Shown here piece by piece: positions 41,893 through 50,309 of a stretch of 64,000 nucleotides of DNA. Made by a program: the position numbers and the translations under genes. Under the pieces are notes generated by a model. The model ran no database searches, was not told the DNA's origin, and worked only from the letters and a program-made list of their open reading frames with translations. Position 1 is the stretch's first letter. Every line of letters begins with the position of its first letter. The DNA comes from Clostridium gelidum (GTDB taxonomy: Bacteria > Bacillota > Clostridia > Clostridiales > Clostridiaceae): the NCBI RefSeq assembly GCF_019977655.1, contig NZ_AP024849.1, positions 4,869,001-4,933,000 of the forward strand, given 5' to 3'.

Positions 41893-43524
41893 ATGAAAGT
41901 GGCAATTTACAGTAGAAAATCAAAATTCACTGGAAAAGGTGAAAGTATAGAAAATCAAGTTCAAATGTGTAAAGATTACTTATTTAATCAAAATAGAAAT
42001 AAATCCTTTGAGTTTCTAATATATGAGGATGAAGGTTTCTCTGGCGGAAATACTAATCGTCCTGAATTTCAAAGGCTAATGAGTGATGTTGCTTTAAAGA
42101 AATTTGATATATTAATATGCTATAGATTAGATCGTATATCTAGAAATGTAGCTGACTTCTCTTCTACTTTAGAAACTCTTCAAATATACAATGTTGATTT
42201 TGTAAGTATAAGAGAACAATTTGATACTAGTTCACCAATGGGTAGAGCCATGATTTATATAGCTTCAGTATTTGCTCAGCTAGAACGTGAAACAATTGCA
42301 GAACGTGTTAGAGATAATATGCTTGAGCTTGCAAAGTCAGGTCGATGGCTTGGAGGAACTCCCCCACTTGGATATAAATCTAAGACTGTTTCCTACTTTG
42401 ATGAAAATATGACAGAACGCTCAATGGTTAAATTAGCAAGTGATGATGAAGAATTAAAAATAGTTAAACTTATATTTGATAAGTACCTCGAACTTAAATC
42501 CTTAAGTAATGTTGAAGCTTATATGCTTGAGCACTACTATAAAACAAGGAATGGATTAGATTTTAGAAAATCAAGCTTAAGATCAATTTTAACTAATCCT
42601 GTTTATGCAAAATCAAGTGAAGAAATATTTGATTATCTTTCATCACAAGGTATGATGCTATGTGGAACACCTGATGGAATTCATGGATTCTTAACCTACA
42701 ATAAACTTAAAACAATCTATTTTAAAAATGGTAATCATGGTCGTGAATTTAGAGATACATCAGATTGGATAGTTGCAATTGCTAAACATAAAGGTATTAT
42801 CAATTCTTCTGATTGGCTTGATGTGCAAAAAATATACGCAGGAAATAGTGATAAATTCACAGTATCAGCAAGAAGTCATAATGCTCTATTAACTGGTATA
42901 ATTAAATGTGCTAAATGTGGATCTCCTATGAGAATAATGCATGGTCCAGTTAGTAAAAAAACAGGAACCAAACTATTTTACTACGTATGTACAATGAAAA
43001 AAGACTCCAAAGGAACAAGATGTGATAATCCAAACGGAAAAGTAGAACAAATAGATCCGGTTGTTATTGATGCAATAAAAGACCTTTATAAAAACAAAGA
43101 AGTTTTCCTAAATGATCTTATAAATAGAACTAAGCAAAAAAGAAAAATAGTTGAATGTGATAAACAAGAAGGAACTCTTAATATATTAATTAAGCAAAAA
43201 GAATCTCAAATAGATAACCTTCTTAATAAACTGTCACTAGACCCAGATCTTGGAGATTTAATAATACCTAAAGTTAAAGAATTAAAAATGGAACTATCCG
43301 TACTTAAAGGTGACTTACAAAAATCAAACACTGCAATTAGTCACTTAGATAACGAAGAACGAAATCTCTCTTTCATAAAACTATTGTTAGACAAATGCTC
43401 CATAATCGATACTCTCTCTCACGATGAAACAAAAGAACTTATTAGAGGTCTAACATATAGCATTACCTGGGATGGAGATATTGGAGATTTTAATTTTTAT
43501 TTTGTTGGTAGTAACCATGCTTAA
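41893..43524 (+). CDS. Large serine integrase of the 4.76-kb element
   Basis: A 543-residue integrase clearly related to the prophage enzyme (shared AIYSRKSKFTGKGES opening, CYRLDRISRNVADFSSTL, SVFAQLERETIAERV, GRWLGGTPPLGY). Catalytic Ser-10. Zinc ribbon IKCAKCGSPMR and YYVCTMKK, RCDNPN. A Lys-rich coiled coil follows. ATG 41893 has GAGGTG. It inserts the element 340 bp from the site used by the prophage enzyme, within the same gene. Confidence 0.95.
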   Translation: MKVAIYSRKSKFTGKGESIENQVQMCKDYLFNQNRNKSFEFLIYEDEGFSGGNTNRPEFQRLMSDVALKKFDILICYRLDRISRNVADFSSTLETLQIYNVDFVSIREQFDTSSPMGRAMIYIASVFAQLERETIAERVRDNMLELAKSGRWLGGTPPLGYKSKTVSYFDENMTERSMVKLASDDEELKIVKLIFDKYLELKSLSNVEAYMLEHYYKTRNGLDFRKSSLRSILTNPVYAKSSEEIFDYLSSQGMMLCGTPDGIHGFLTYNKLKTIYFKNGNHGREFRDTSDWIVAIAKHKGIINSSDWLDVQKIYAGNSDKFTVSARSHNALLTGIIKCAKCGSPMRIMHGPVSKKTGTKLFYYVCTMKKDSKGTRCDNPNGKVEQIDPVVIDAIKDLYKNKEVFLNDLINRTKQKRKIVECDKQEGTLNILIKQKESQIDNLLNKLSLDPDLGDLIIPKVKELKMELSVLKGDLQKSNTAISHLDNEERNLSFIKLLLDKCSIIDTLSHDETKELIRGLTYSITWDGDIGDFNFYFVGSNHA

Positions 43525-43559
43525 AAAATAAATTTTTCACTACAACTTATATCCAATTC

Positions 43560-43584
43560 ATCGCAAGTGAATGTAAACACCTTG
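43560..43584. other. Right attachment site of the 4.76-kb element
   Basis: Arm ATCGCAAGTGA (43,560-43,570), 12 bases, crossover TG (43,583-43,584), then host codons. The arm is the exact inverse of the one at 38,840-38,850. Confidence 0.85.
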
Positions 43585-43797
43585 ACCTGTTTGCAGGTCA
43601 ATCTCAATTCCATTTTCCTCAAAAAATCCTTCACTCATTGCAACATACATTGGTGCATAGAAAACAGAACGAGTTACTTCATTTAAACGTACTGTAACTT
43701 TGCCTTCATTAGTTTTGGCATTACCACATCCAAACATAGATATAGCTGTTACAGTTGAAATTAATAAAGCAGTTAACACCTTTAGCTTCTTTCTCAT
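43583..43797 (-). pseudogene. N-terminal part of the split substrate-binding lipoprotein
   Basis: First about 71 codons of an NMT1/THI5-like binding protein of an ABC transporter. A lipoprotein signal is visible (KVLTALLISTVTAISMFGCG, Cys at the lipobox), then VTVRLNEVTRSVFYAPMYVAMSEGFFEENGIEIDLQTGQG, the usual mature start. The frame then enters element sequence and stops. ATG 43797 is preferred over an upstream TTG. Remaining pieces: 38,486-38,827 and beyond the left edge. Confidence 0.92.
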
Positions 43798-43880
43798 AAA
43801 GAGTGCATCTCCCAATAATATTCATGGTGTATAATATGATATTTAATCGAAGATTGTTCTATAACTCCACTCCATTTCAT
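43794..43880 (-). CDS. Short leader ORF coupled to the lipoprotein gene
   Basis: A 28-codon frame with a strong AAGGGAG site. It starts MKWSGVIEQSSIKYHIIHHE and stops in an ATGA overlap with the lipoprotein start. Coupling suggests a leader peptide or a remnant of a small gene. His and Tyr are frequent near its end. Confidence 0.45.
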   Translation of the reverse strand: MKWSGVIEQSSIKYHIIHHEYYWEMHSL

Positions 43881-44242
43881 AAAATCAACTCCCTTATATT
43901 AAAACCGCTCGCCAATTTTACCATTATAATAACATTTATCAATAAATATCATAGTATTTATTTTTACTTTTCTATTCCCGTAACCCCTCAGTCCGCATTT
44001 TTGGCGCATATTCTTCACCATATATATGGTGAACCATATCTATGGTGGATCATATTAAAATATATCTTTATGCTTTTAGAATACATTTTTAGTTACCACT
44101 GAGTATTTGCGAATATTGTTCTTTGTATTTTAACAATACTTAAAAGTTGTTTTTAGAAATATATTAATTAAATGAATTAATATTAAGCTTATTGGTTAAA
44201 GTATGTTAGGAAACAATTTAATAAAATAAAGGGGACTTATAT
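43881..44242. other. Divergent region between the lipoprotein gene and the spoVA operon
   Basis: A possible -10 (TATAAT, minus strand, 43,923-43,928) for the lipoprotein, the tandem palindromes at 44,016-44,047, and a spoVA-side stretch with GAATT and TATGTTA words near 44,172-44,205 that weakly resembles a sigma-G promoter. Confidence 0.4.
44016..44047. promoter_or_regulatory. Tandem 16-bp palindromes, likely operator
   Basis: CACCATATATATGGTG (44,016-44,031) is a perfect palindrome and is followed directly by AACCATATCTATGGTG (44,032-44,047), an imperfect second copy. Two adjacent dyads of one length suit a dimeric repressor. Confidence 0.6.
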
Positions 44243-44449
44243 ATGACTGTTGGTTCAAAGGTAAAACAAACTTTAGCTACATTAAGAGGAGCTGAGGCTA
44301 CTTTGCGAGTTTACTCATTGCAGGAACGTGATAAAGAGGCTAGGGATACTTATGCTGCAGCATTTGAAGAAATAAGTAAAATTAAAATAGATTTAGAAAA
44401 AAGAGTCGGCGTTATGGAATTTGAAGAGCCACAATATAAAGGAAATTAA
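44243..44449 (+). CDS. DUF1657 protein, first gene of the spoVA operon
   Basis: A 68-residue helical protein of the DUF1657 family (TVGSKVKQTLATLRGAEATLRVYSLQERDKEARDTY, ending EEPQYKG). Members sit at both ends of mobile-type spoVA operons in spore formers. Role unknown, probably spore membrane. GGGGACTT site. Confidence 0.85.
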   Translation: MTVGSKVKQTLATLRGAEATLRVYSLQERDKEARDTYAAAFEEISKIKIDLEKRVGVMEFEEPQYKGN

Positions 44450-44461
44450 GTGAGGTGAACT

Positions 44462-45322
44462 ATGGATACTTGGTTAATACTATTATTTAATTCAATAATT
44501 TTCTTTTTCGTTGCATTAGTTATAACAAGATTTATGAAGAAAAAAACCTTATCTGCTGCTACCCCTTTTGATTTTATTTCTTATGCTGTTATTGCTATTA
44601 TAATTACTTTAATTTCATTAAATATTATTACCAACATTTACTTTGGACTGCTTTCCCTAGCTGTTTGGGCAGTTATGCCTATTGTTTTAGATTACGCCTC
44701 CATGAAAAGTAAATGGATCTACAACACAATAAATGGTAAGGAAAGAGTATTAATTAAAGATGGCAAAGTAATGGAAGATAACTTATCTAAAGAAAGATTG
44801 ACGGGACAAGAATTTCTACAATTATTACGTTCAAAAAAAGTATTCAATTTAGCTAACGTTGAATTTGCTGTAATGGAAACAACTGGAGATATAAATGTTA
44901 GTTTAAAAGCTGACAAAAACCCTGTTACCTCCTATGATTTAGGGAAAAAGGTTGCACGTAAGACTGAGCCACAAACGGTTATTTTAGATGGAAATATATT
45001 AAATGAAGGACTTACTAATAGTGGCTTAAATAAAGGTTGGCTTACATCCGAATTAGAAAACAAAGGAGTTGCACTTGAAAATGTTTTTATTGGGCAAGTA
45101 GATTCTTCTGGGGATTTATACGTAGATCTCTTTGATGATTTAATAGAAGTTCCTAAAACACAGATTAAAGAAATGTTATATGCAAGTCTTGAAAAAACCC
45201 AGGCTGACCTTATGACTTTTTCTTTAGATACTAATAATAAAGTAGCAAAAGCTATGTACTTAAACGATGCTGAAAAATTGAAAAAAGTCTTAGAAAAATT
45301 AGAACCCTATTTATTACGTTAG
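44462..45322 (+). CDS. YetF-like DUF421 membrane protein
   Basis: A 286-residue protein with three membrane segments in the first 85 residues (LILLFNSIIFFFVALVITRF, FISYAVIAIIITLISLNII, FGLLSLAVWAVMPIVLDY), then two cytoplasmic DUF421/YetF repeats (GQEFLQLLRSKKVFNLANVEFAVMETTGDINVSLK and LTSELENKGVALENVFIGQVDSSGDLYVDLFDD). Often present in spoVA operons of the 2mob type, where it affects germination and heat resistance of spores. Confidence 0.88.
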   Translation: MDTWLILLFNSIIFFFVALVITRFMKKKTLSAATPFDFISYAVIAIIITLISLNIITNIYFGLLSLAVWAVMPIVLDYASMKSKWIYNTINGKERVLIKDGKVMEDNLSKERLTGQEFLQLLRSKKVFNLANVEFAVMETTGDINVSLKADKNPVTSYDLGKKVARKTEPQTVILDGNILNEGLTNSGLNKGWLTSELENKGVALENVFIGQVDSSGDLYVDLFDDLIEVPKTQIKEMLYASLEKTQADLMTFSLDTNNKVAKAMYLNDAEKLKKVLEKLEPYLLR

Positions 45323-45335
45323 AAGGTGAATGTAA

Positions 45336-45815
45336 ATGTCCAATATGAAAAAGAAAAGATTAACTGCAGCTCAGTTACAATATAATGAATTGGTAGATGA
45401 TATAGAACCTAAAAGACCCATTTTTAAAAATTGTGTTAGAGCCTTTCTTGTAGGAGGTATCATATGCACCATAGGTCAAATCTTACAAGTGTTTTTTATA
45501 ACCTATTTTAATTTTGATGAAAAAACAGCAGTCTCTCCTACTACACTAGTCTTAATCTTTACTTCAGCACTGCTTACTGGTCTTGGAATCTACGATCATC
45601 TTGCTCAATGGGCTGGTGCTGGATCTGCTGTTCCAATTACAGGTTTTGCTAATTCTATAGCTTCTGCTTCAATTGAGCATAAGAGTGAAGGATTTGTACT
45701 TGGGGTAGCTGGAAATATGTTTGGTCTTGCTGGAGCAATTATTGTTTATGGAGTTTTTTCTGCTTTTATAGTTGCTACTATAAAAATAACAATAAAATGG
45801 CTGGGGGTGATGTAA
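45336..45815 (+). CDS. spoVAC: Stage V sporulation protein AC
   Basis: A 159-residue SpoVAC channel protein of the inner spore membrane; it takes part in dipicolinic acid uptake during sporulation and release in germination. It has about four membrane helices and the highly typical LTGLGIYDHLAQWAGAGSAVPITGFANSIASASIEHKSEGFVLGVAGNMF. Directly before spoVAD. Confidence 0.95.
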   Translation: MSNMKKKRLTAAQLQYNELVDDIEPKRPIFKNCVRAFLVGGIICTIGQILQVFFITYFNFDEKTAVSPTTLVLIFTSALLTGLGIYDHLAQWAGAGSAVPITGFANSIASASIEHKSEGFVLGVAGNMFGLAGAIIVYGVFSAFIVATIKITIKWLGVM

Positions 45816-46817
45816 ATGCTTAAAGGGCATCAATCATGGATTTTTAATTCTAAGCCTACAATATTAGCTTCTTCAGCCGTTGGAGGTCCTTTTGAAGCTA
45901 ATGGTGCTATAGCTGATGACTTTGATATACTTCATGAAGATTTATGGCTTGGACAGGATAGCTATGAAAAGGCAGAAAGAGTTCTTCTTGAACATGCTTG
46001 TGAAAGAGCAATAAAAAAATCAACCATAAAAAAAGAGGATATCAACTTTTTCTTAAGTGGAGACTTGATGAATCAAATTATTTCTAGTTGTTTTACTGCA
46101 CGAACTTTAGGAATACCCTTTTTAGGAATCTTTGGTGCTTGCTCTAGCTCCATGGAAAGTTTAGCACTAGCTGCCCAATTGATAGAAACTAAAGCTGCTA
46201 AATATGTTTTAGCCTCTGCAAGTAGCCATAATGCAGCTGCAGAAAAGCAATTTAGATATCCTACAGAATACGGCGTACAAAGGCCCCCTTCTGCTCAATG
46301 GACAGTAACAGGGGCTGGAGCTGCTGTACTCGGAGCTGATGGAGTTGGACCAAAAGTAACTTCTGCTACCATAGGAAGAGTAATAGATATGGGAATATCA
46401 GATCCATATAATGTTGGAGCTGCTATGGCACCAGCTGCTGTAGATACTATTGAAGCTCATTTTAGAGATTTGAATATTGATGCCTCCTATTATGATCTTA
46501 TTGCTACCGGTGATTTAGGAAAGGTAGGACATGAACTTGCTAATCGTTTATTAAAAAACCATGGCATAGAAATGCCCGTAGATATATTTACAGATTGTGG
46601 GCTTTTAATCTATACAGAAGATCAACTATCCTTTGGTGGTGGTAGTGGCTGTGGCTGTTCTGCGACAGTAACTTATGGGCATTTACTTAACCGTATGAAA
46701 AGAGGAGAATTAAAGAGAATACTAATTGTTGCAACAGGTGCTTTGATGTCTCCAATATCCTTTCAACAAAAGGAAACTATTCCTTGCATTGCTCATGCTG
46801 TTTCTATAGAAATGTAA
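45816..46817 (+). CDS. spoVAD: Stage V sporulation protein AD
   Basis: A 333-residue SpoVAD, a soluble thiolase-fold protein that binds dipicolinic acid at the spore membrane. Motifs include ANGAIADDFDILHEDLWLGQDSYEKAE, LGIFGACSSSMESLALA with the thiolase-type Cys, and SFGGGSGCGCSATVTYG. The gene abuts spoVAC. Confidence 0.96.
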   Translation: MLKGHQSWIFNSKPTILASSAVGGPFEANGAIADDFDILHEDLWLGQDSYEKAERVLLEHACERAIKKSTIKKEDINFFLSGDLMNQIISSCFTARTLGIPFLGIFGACSSSMESLALAAQLIETKAAKYVLASASSHNAAAEKQFRYPTEYGVQRPPSAQWTVTGAGAAVLGADGVGPKVTSATIGRVIDMGISDPYNVGAAMAPAAVDTIEAHFRDLNIDASYYDLIATGDLGKVGHELANRLLKNHGIEMPVDIFTDCGLLIYTEDQLSFGGGSGCGCSATVTYGHLLNRMKRGELKRILIVATGALMSPISFQQKETIPCIAHAVSIEM

Positions 46818-46839
46818 AAAAGAAGGTGTGATTTAATTT

Positions 46840-47193
46840 ATGGAAAAATTTATTTTTGCATTTATAATAGGTGGCTTAATTTGTGTTATTGGGCAACTTA
46901 TAATGGATATATTAGAAATTACTCCTGCTCATACTACTTGTACATTAGTTGTAATCGGTGCGATACTCGGAGGATTGGGTTTATATGATCCTTTGGTAAA
47001 GCTTGCTGGTGCTGGTGCATTTGTACCTATAAGTAGCTTTGGAAATACCCTTGTTACTGGTGCCCTACTTGATGCTGAAGAAACAGGCTTTATAGGAATT
47101 TTTACTGGTATTTTAAAAACAGTAAGTTCTGGAGTTTCTGGAGCAATAATCTGCGGTTTCATTGCTGCAATAATATTTAAACCAAAAGGCTAA
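46840..47193 (+). CDS. spoVAE: Stage V sporulation protein AE
   Basis: A 117-residue membrane protein of the SpoVAE (SpoVAEb) family with three to four helices: FAFIIGGLICVIGQLIMD, TTCTLVVIGAILGGLGLYDPLVKLAGAGAFVPISSFGNTL and SGAIICGFIAAIIF. Works with SpoVAC and SpoVAD in the spore channel. Confidence 0.93.
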   Translation: MEKFIFAFIIGGLICVIGQLIMDILEITPAHTTCTLVVIGAILGGLGLYDPLVKLAGAGAFVPISSFGNTLVTGALLDAEETGFIGIFTGILKTVSSGVSGAIICGFIAAIIFKPKG

Positions 47194-47234
47194 GTATCAG
47201 TTATTGGTAAATTAAAAAATACCTTTGAAGGGAG

Positions 47235-47447
47235 GTGACAACAATGACTGTAGGAACTCAAATGCAACAAGCAATTGCTGGAATACAAAGTGCCGCTGCT
47301 ACAATGAAAACATTTTCTCTAGAAACTCAAGATCAACAAGCAAAAAATGATTTTCAACAAATAGCACAACAACTTGATTCTCAATTAGAGATATTAAAAG
47401 GACGACAAGATTATATTCAACAGCAAGAACCTCAATATAAGTGTTAA
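47235..47447 (+). CDS. DUF1657 protein, last gene of the spoVA operon
   Basis: A 70-residue helical DUF1657 protein (TVGTQMQQAIAGIQSAAATMKTFSLETQDQQAKNDFQQIA, ending EPQYKC), a relative of the first gene of the operon. Strong GGGAGGTGAC site. A terminator follows at 47,528. Confidence 0.85.
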   Translation: MTTMTVGTQMQQAIAGIQSAAATMKTFSLETQDQQAKNDFQQIAQQLDSQLEILKGRQDYIQQQEPQYKC

Positions 47448-47763
47448 TTTTTACATTCACAAAAAAATAATAATATACTAAATTTGCAACGAAATTATTA
47501 TATTATTTAAACACTTTAGCTTAATGGAAACTCACGATATTTGTCGTGAGTTTTCTGTGTTCTACAAATATTTCTTTATAAAATAATTTTCTCAAAAATC
47601 ACTCATGTTTTAATTTAAAGCAATTTATAGTGCTTATAGATTTAATCAATAAAAACTAAATTTAAATATATGAAAAAAATCCCACACATATCCTCTCTCA
47701 ATCTACAAATACTATAATTGCTAAACAAAAAAACAACTATTATAATTTGAAAGGAGATTGCTT
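47448..47763. other. Intergenic gap after the spoVA operon
   Basis: Contains the operon terminator (47,528-47,555). The remaining AT-rich sequence to the small Asn-rich gene has no clear promoter that I can name. Confidence 0.4.
47528..47555 (+). terminator. Terminator of the spoVA operon
   Basis: AAACTCACGA and TCGTGAGTTT pair around a six-base loop with following T-rich bases. Confidence 0.8.
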
Positions 47764-47919
47764 ATGAATAGAAATAAAAAAACTAAAAATGTTAAAATGA
47801 ATAAAAGTATTGAATATATTGAATCAAACAATAATCTTAATGCATCTAATGCTACAAACACCAAAGAAAATATTAATAATACTAATAGTTCTAAAAAAGG
47901 AAGTAATTCATTTAACTAA
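47764..47919 (+). CDS. Small Asn/Lys-rich protein (51 aa)
   Basis: A 51-residue, disordered and very Asn-rich protein (MNRNKKTKNVKMNKSIEY, ATNTKENINNTNSSKKGS). AAAGGAGATT sits just before the ATG. It may be a spore-associated small protein because it follows spoVA, but nothing in the sequence shows that. Confidence 0.55.
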   Translation: MNRNKKTKNVKMNKSIEYIESNNNLNASNATNTKENINNTNSSKKGSNSFN

Positions 47920-48127
47920 AGATTGGGATGTTGCAAAATAGAAATTCAGTCTCAACTCCCCCATCCTATAAACTAATATAGAAGATGTGAATTTGTAAAT
48001 TTATTTGTCGATTTTTAATTAATATGATAATATAATGATAGCGTTTTTATAAAAGACATATTTTATGCAATATTAATTTTTTAAAAAGTAATATTGCATA
48101 AAATCAAATCATTAAGGGGGGCTTAAT

Positions 48128-49603
48128 ATGGAACATTGGTCGATTATTGCTATTGCAATATATCTACTTATCCTGCTTGTAATAGGATACTATTCTTACA
48201 GAAAAACATCTAATATTTCAGACTATATGCTAGGTGGCAGAGGGCTTGGCCCAATGGTTACTGCACTATCTGCGGGTGCAAGTGACATGAGTGGTTGGAT
48301 GCTTATGGGACTTCCTGGGGCAGTTTATTTAACTGGAATTTCTAGTCTTTGGCTAGGAATAGGATTAACAATAGGAGCTTACTTAAACTATCGTTTATTA
48401 GCTCCAAGGTTTAGAGTTTATACAGAAGTTGCAAATGACTCATTAACAGTTCCAGACTATTTAGAAAATCGTTTTAAAGACAAATCTAACATGCTTAGGC
48501 TTGTATCAGGTATAGTAATACTTGTTTTCTTTGTTCTTTATGTTTCATCTGGAATTGTAGCTGGAGGCAAATTATTTGAATCTACTTTTGGATTCACTTA
48601 TACAATGGGTGTCATAGTTACTTTAGCTGTTGTTGTTCTTTATACATACTTTGGTGGATTTTTAGCTGTAAGTCTTACAGATTGCTTCCAAGGAACATTA
48701 ATGTTTATTTGCTTAGTTATGGTACCAATTGTAGCATTTATGAATATAGGTGTAGATCCTGGTATGTTTGCAAATAAAGTAAAAAATATTGATCCCGCAT
48801 TATTTGATATGTTTAGGGGAACAAGTATTTCTACTATTATTGGTTTCATGGCTTGGGGACTTGGTTACTTTGGTCAGCCACATATCATTGTTCGTTTTAT
48901 GGCAATTAAATCTGCAAACGAATTAAAATCTGCAAGACGAATAGGTATTGGCTGGATGGCTATAGGTCTTTTAGGTGCAGTTGCAAGTGGCCTTATAGGA
49001 CTTGTATACTTTACTGATCATAACATTCCCTTAAGTGATCCTGAAACAGTTTTTCTTCGTCTTGGAGATATTCTATTTCATCCATTTATTACAGGATTGA
49101 TACTCGCTGCAGTACTTGCTGCCATTATGAGCACTCTTTCATCTCAACTTTTAGTTTGCTCAAGTTCTATTACAAAGGATTTTTATCTAACATTTTTTAA
49201 CAAAGAAGCTTCAGATAAGCAACAAATGGTAATAGGTAGATTGTCTGTACTAGTAGTTGCACTTTTTGCAACTATCTTTGCATATTTACCAAACAAAACC
49301 ATACTTAATATAGTCGGACAAGCATGGGCTGGTTTCGGTTCAGCATTTGGTCCAGTTCTTTTATTAAGCCTTCATTGGAAGAAAATGACTAAGTGGGGTG
49401 CCCTATCAGGTATGGTTGTTGGCGGATTAACCGTTATTCTATGGATCGTTTCTGGTCTATCTAGTTACATTTATGAAATGGTACCTGGATTTGCACTATC
49501 TCTTATAGCAGTTATAGTTGTTAGCCTTTTAACTGAAAAACAAGATGACTCTGTTGATAAAGATTTTTCTGATATGGAAAAAATATTAGCAGACATGAAA
49601 TAA
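48128..49603 (+). CDS. putP: Sodium/proline symporter
   Basis: A 491-residue sodium:solute symporter of the PutP group with about 13 membrane helices. Typical parts are SDYMLGGRGLGPMVTALSAGASDMSGWMLMGLPGAVYLTG, FGQPHIIVRFMAIKSANELKSARRIGIGWM and LSSQLLVCSSSITKDFY (sodium-binding region). It imports proline with sodium; another substrate in this family cannot be excluded. GGGGGG site at 48,116-48,121; promoter-like TTGTCG...TAATAT upstream near 48,008-48,036. Confidence 0.9.
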   Translation: MEHWSIIAIAIYLLILLVIGYYSYRKTSNISDYMLGGRGLGPMVTALSAGASDMSGWMLMGLPGAVYLTGISSLWLGIGLTIGAYLNYRLLAPRFRVYTEVANDSLTVPDYLENRFKDKSNMLRLVSGIVILVFFVLYVSSGIVAGGKLFESTFGFTYTMGVIVTLAVVVLYTYFGGFLAVSLTDCFQGTLMFICLVMVPIVAFMNIGVDPGMFANKVKNIDPALFDMFRGTSISTIIGFMAWGLGYFGQPHIIVRFMAIKSANELKSARRIGIGWMAIGLLGAVASGLIGLVYFTDHNIPLSDPETVFLRLGDILFHPFITGLILAAVLAAIMSTLSSQLLVCSSSITKDFYLTFFNKEASDKQQMVIGRLSVLVVALFATIFAYLPNKTILNIVGQAWAGFGSAFGPVLLLSLHWKKMTKWGALSGMVVGGLTVILWIVSGLSSYIYEMVPGFALSLIAVIVVSLLTEKQDDSVDKDFSDMEKILADMK

Positions 49604-49605
49604 AA

Positions 49606-49646
49606 ATTATAGAAGAAACTAATTAATAGTTTCTTCTATAATTTTG
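49606..49646 (+). terminator. Terminator of the symporter gene
   Basis: ATTATAGAAGAAACT pairs with AGTTTCTTCTATAAT, followed by TTTTG. Confidence 0.85.
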
Positions 49647-49712
49647 TCCAAAACAAAATAGTTTCACTCCTGTATTTTTCATTATGAATTTATTGAGTTT
49701 TTATATTTTTTA

Positions 49713-50147
49713 TTATACATTTATATTAGTTGTTGTATCAGTTTCATTAGATGTTGTAACAGTATTTTCAGTGTCTAATCCTTGAAACTTACTTAGTTGG
49801 TTTTTAAGATTATCATTTTCTTCTTGTAATTGCTTAATAACATCTACTTTATCCAATACATCTTCACTTGCATTACCATCCCCAATTATACTTTGTTTTA
49901 TTTCTATAACATCATCTTTTGATAATTCTGGAAACTTAGCAAGTAATGCTTTTTCAAATTTATCTACTTTTGACATCACCTTATTTACAACTGTATATGA
50001 AATTCCTAAATCCTTATTTATCATCGCCCAAATCTCTTTTGCTTTTTCAAGGTAATCTGCACGTTTTGCCAATTTTTCTTCTAATCCAAGTTTATTTAAT
50101 TTACCTTTCAACACTTTAGATGATTGTTTTAAAACTGTTTTTAACAT
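49713..50147 (-). CDS. Coiled-coil hypothetical protein
   Basis: A 144-residue basic then acidic protein. Helices in residues 1-85 (LKQSSKVLKGKLNKLGLEEKLAKRADYLEKAKEIW), a short coiled coil near 100-118 (VIKQLQEENDNLKNQLSKF), and a Thr/Asn-rich tail. No signal peptide. Not recognised. Confidence 0.6.
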   Translation of the reverse strand: MLKTVLKQSSKVLKGKLNKLGLEEKLAKRADYLEKAKEIWAMINKDLGISYTVVNKVMSKVDKFEKALLAKFPELSKDDVIEIKQSIIGDGNASEDVLDKVDVIKQLQEENDNLKNQLSKFQGLDTENTVTTSNETDTTTNINV

Positions 50148-50309
50148 ATAAATATAACATCCTTCTTCCTTATTTTATACCTTCAATAAATACTTAGTCT
50201 AATGTGTAAAGAAGTTCAACTAACTTCAGTTAGAATATAAAATCCAACCTAAAAAGTTTCACTTAATACTATAAAATATGAAAGAACAATCTTAAATGCT
50301 ACTTCTTTA

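Larger units (their letters stand above)
38828..43584. mobile_element. Serine-integrase mobile element, 4,757 bp
   Basis: Bounded by two junctions inside the same host gene. It holds a large serine integrase, an AlbA_2/Schlafen-like ATPase, a small 53-codon gene, a helix-turn-helix remnant and repeats. It has no phage structural or transfer genes, so it is probably a satellite-like or minimal integrative element moved in trans. Joining the outer flanks restores the host reading frame (TGQGADKT). Confidence 0.88.

Noticed and set aside
43970..44010. Thiamine riboswitch in front of the binding-protein gene
   Set aside because: A CTGAG word is present on the minus strand but the other conserved TPP segments are missing.
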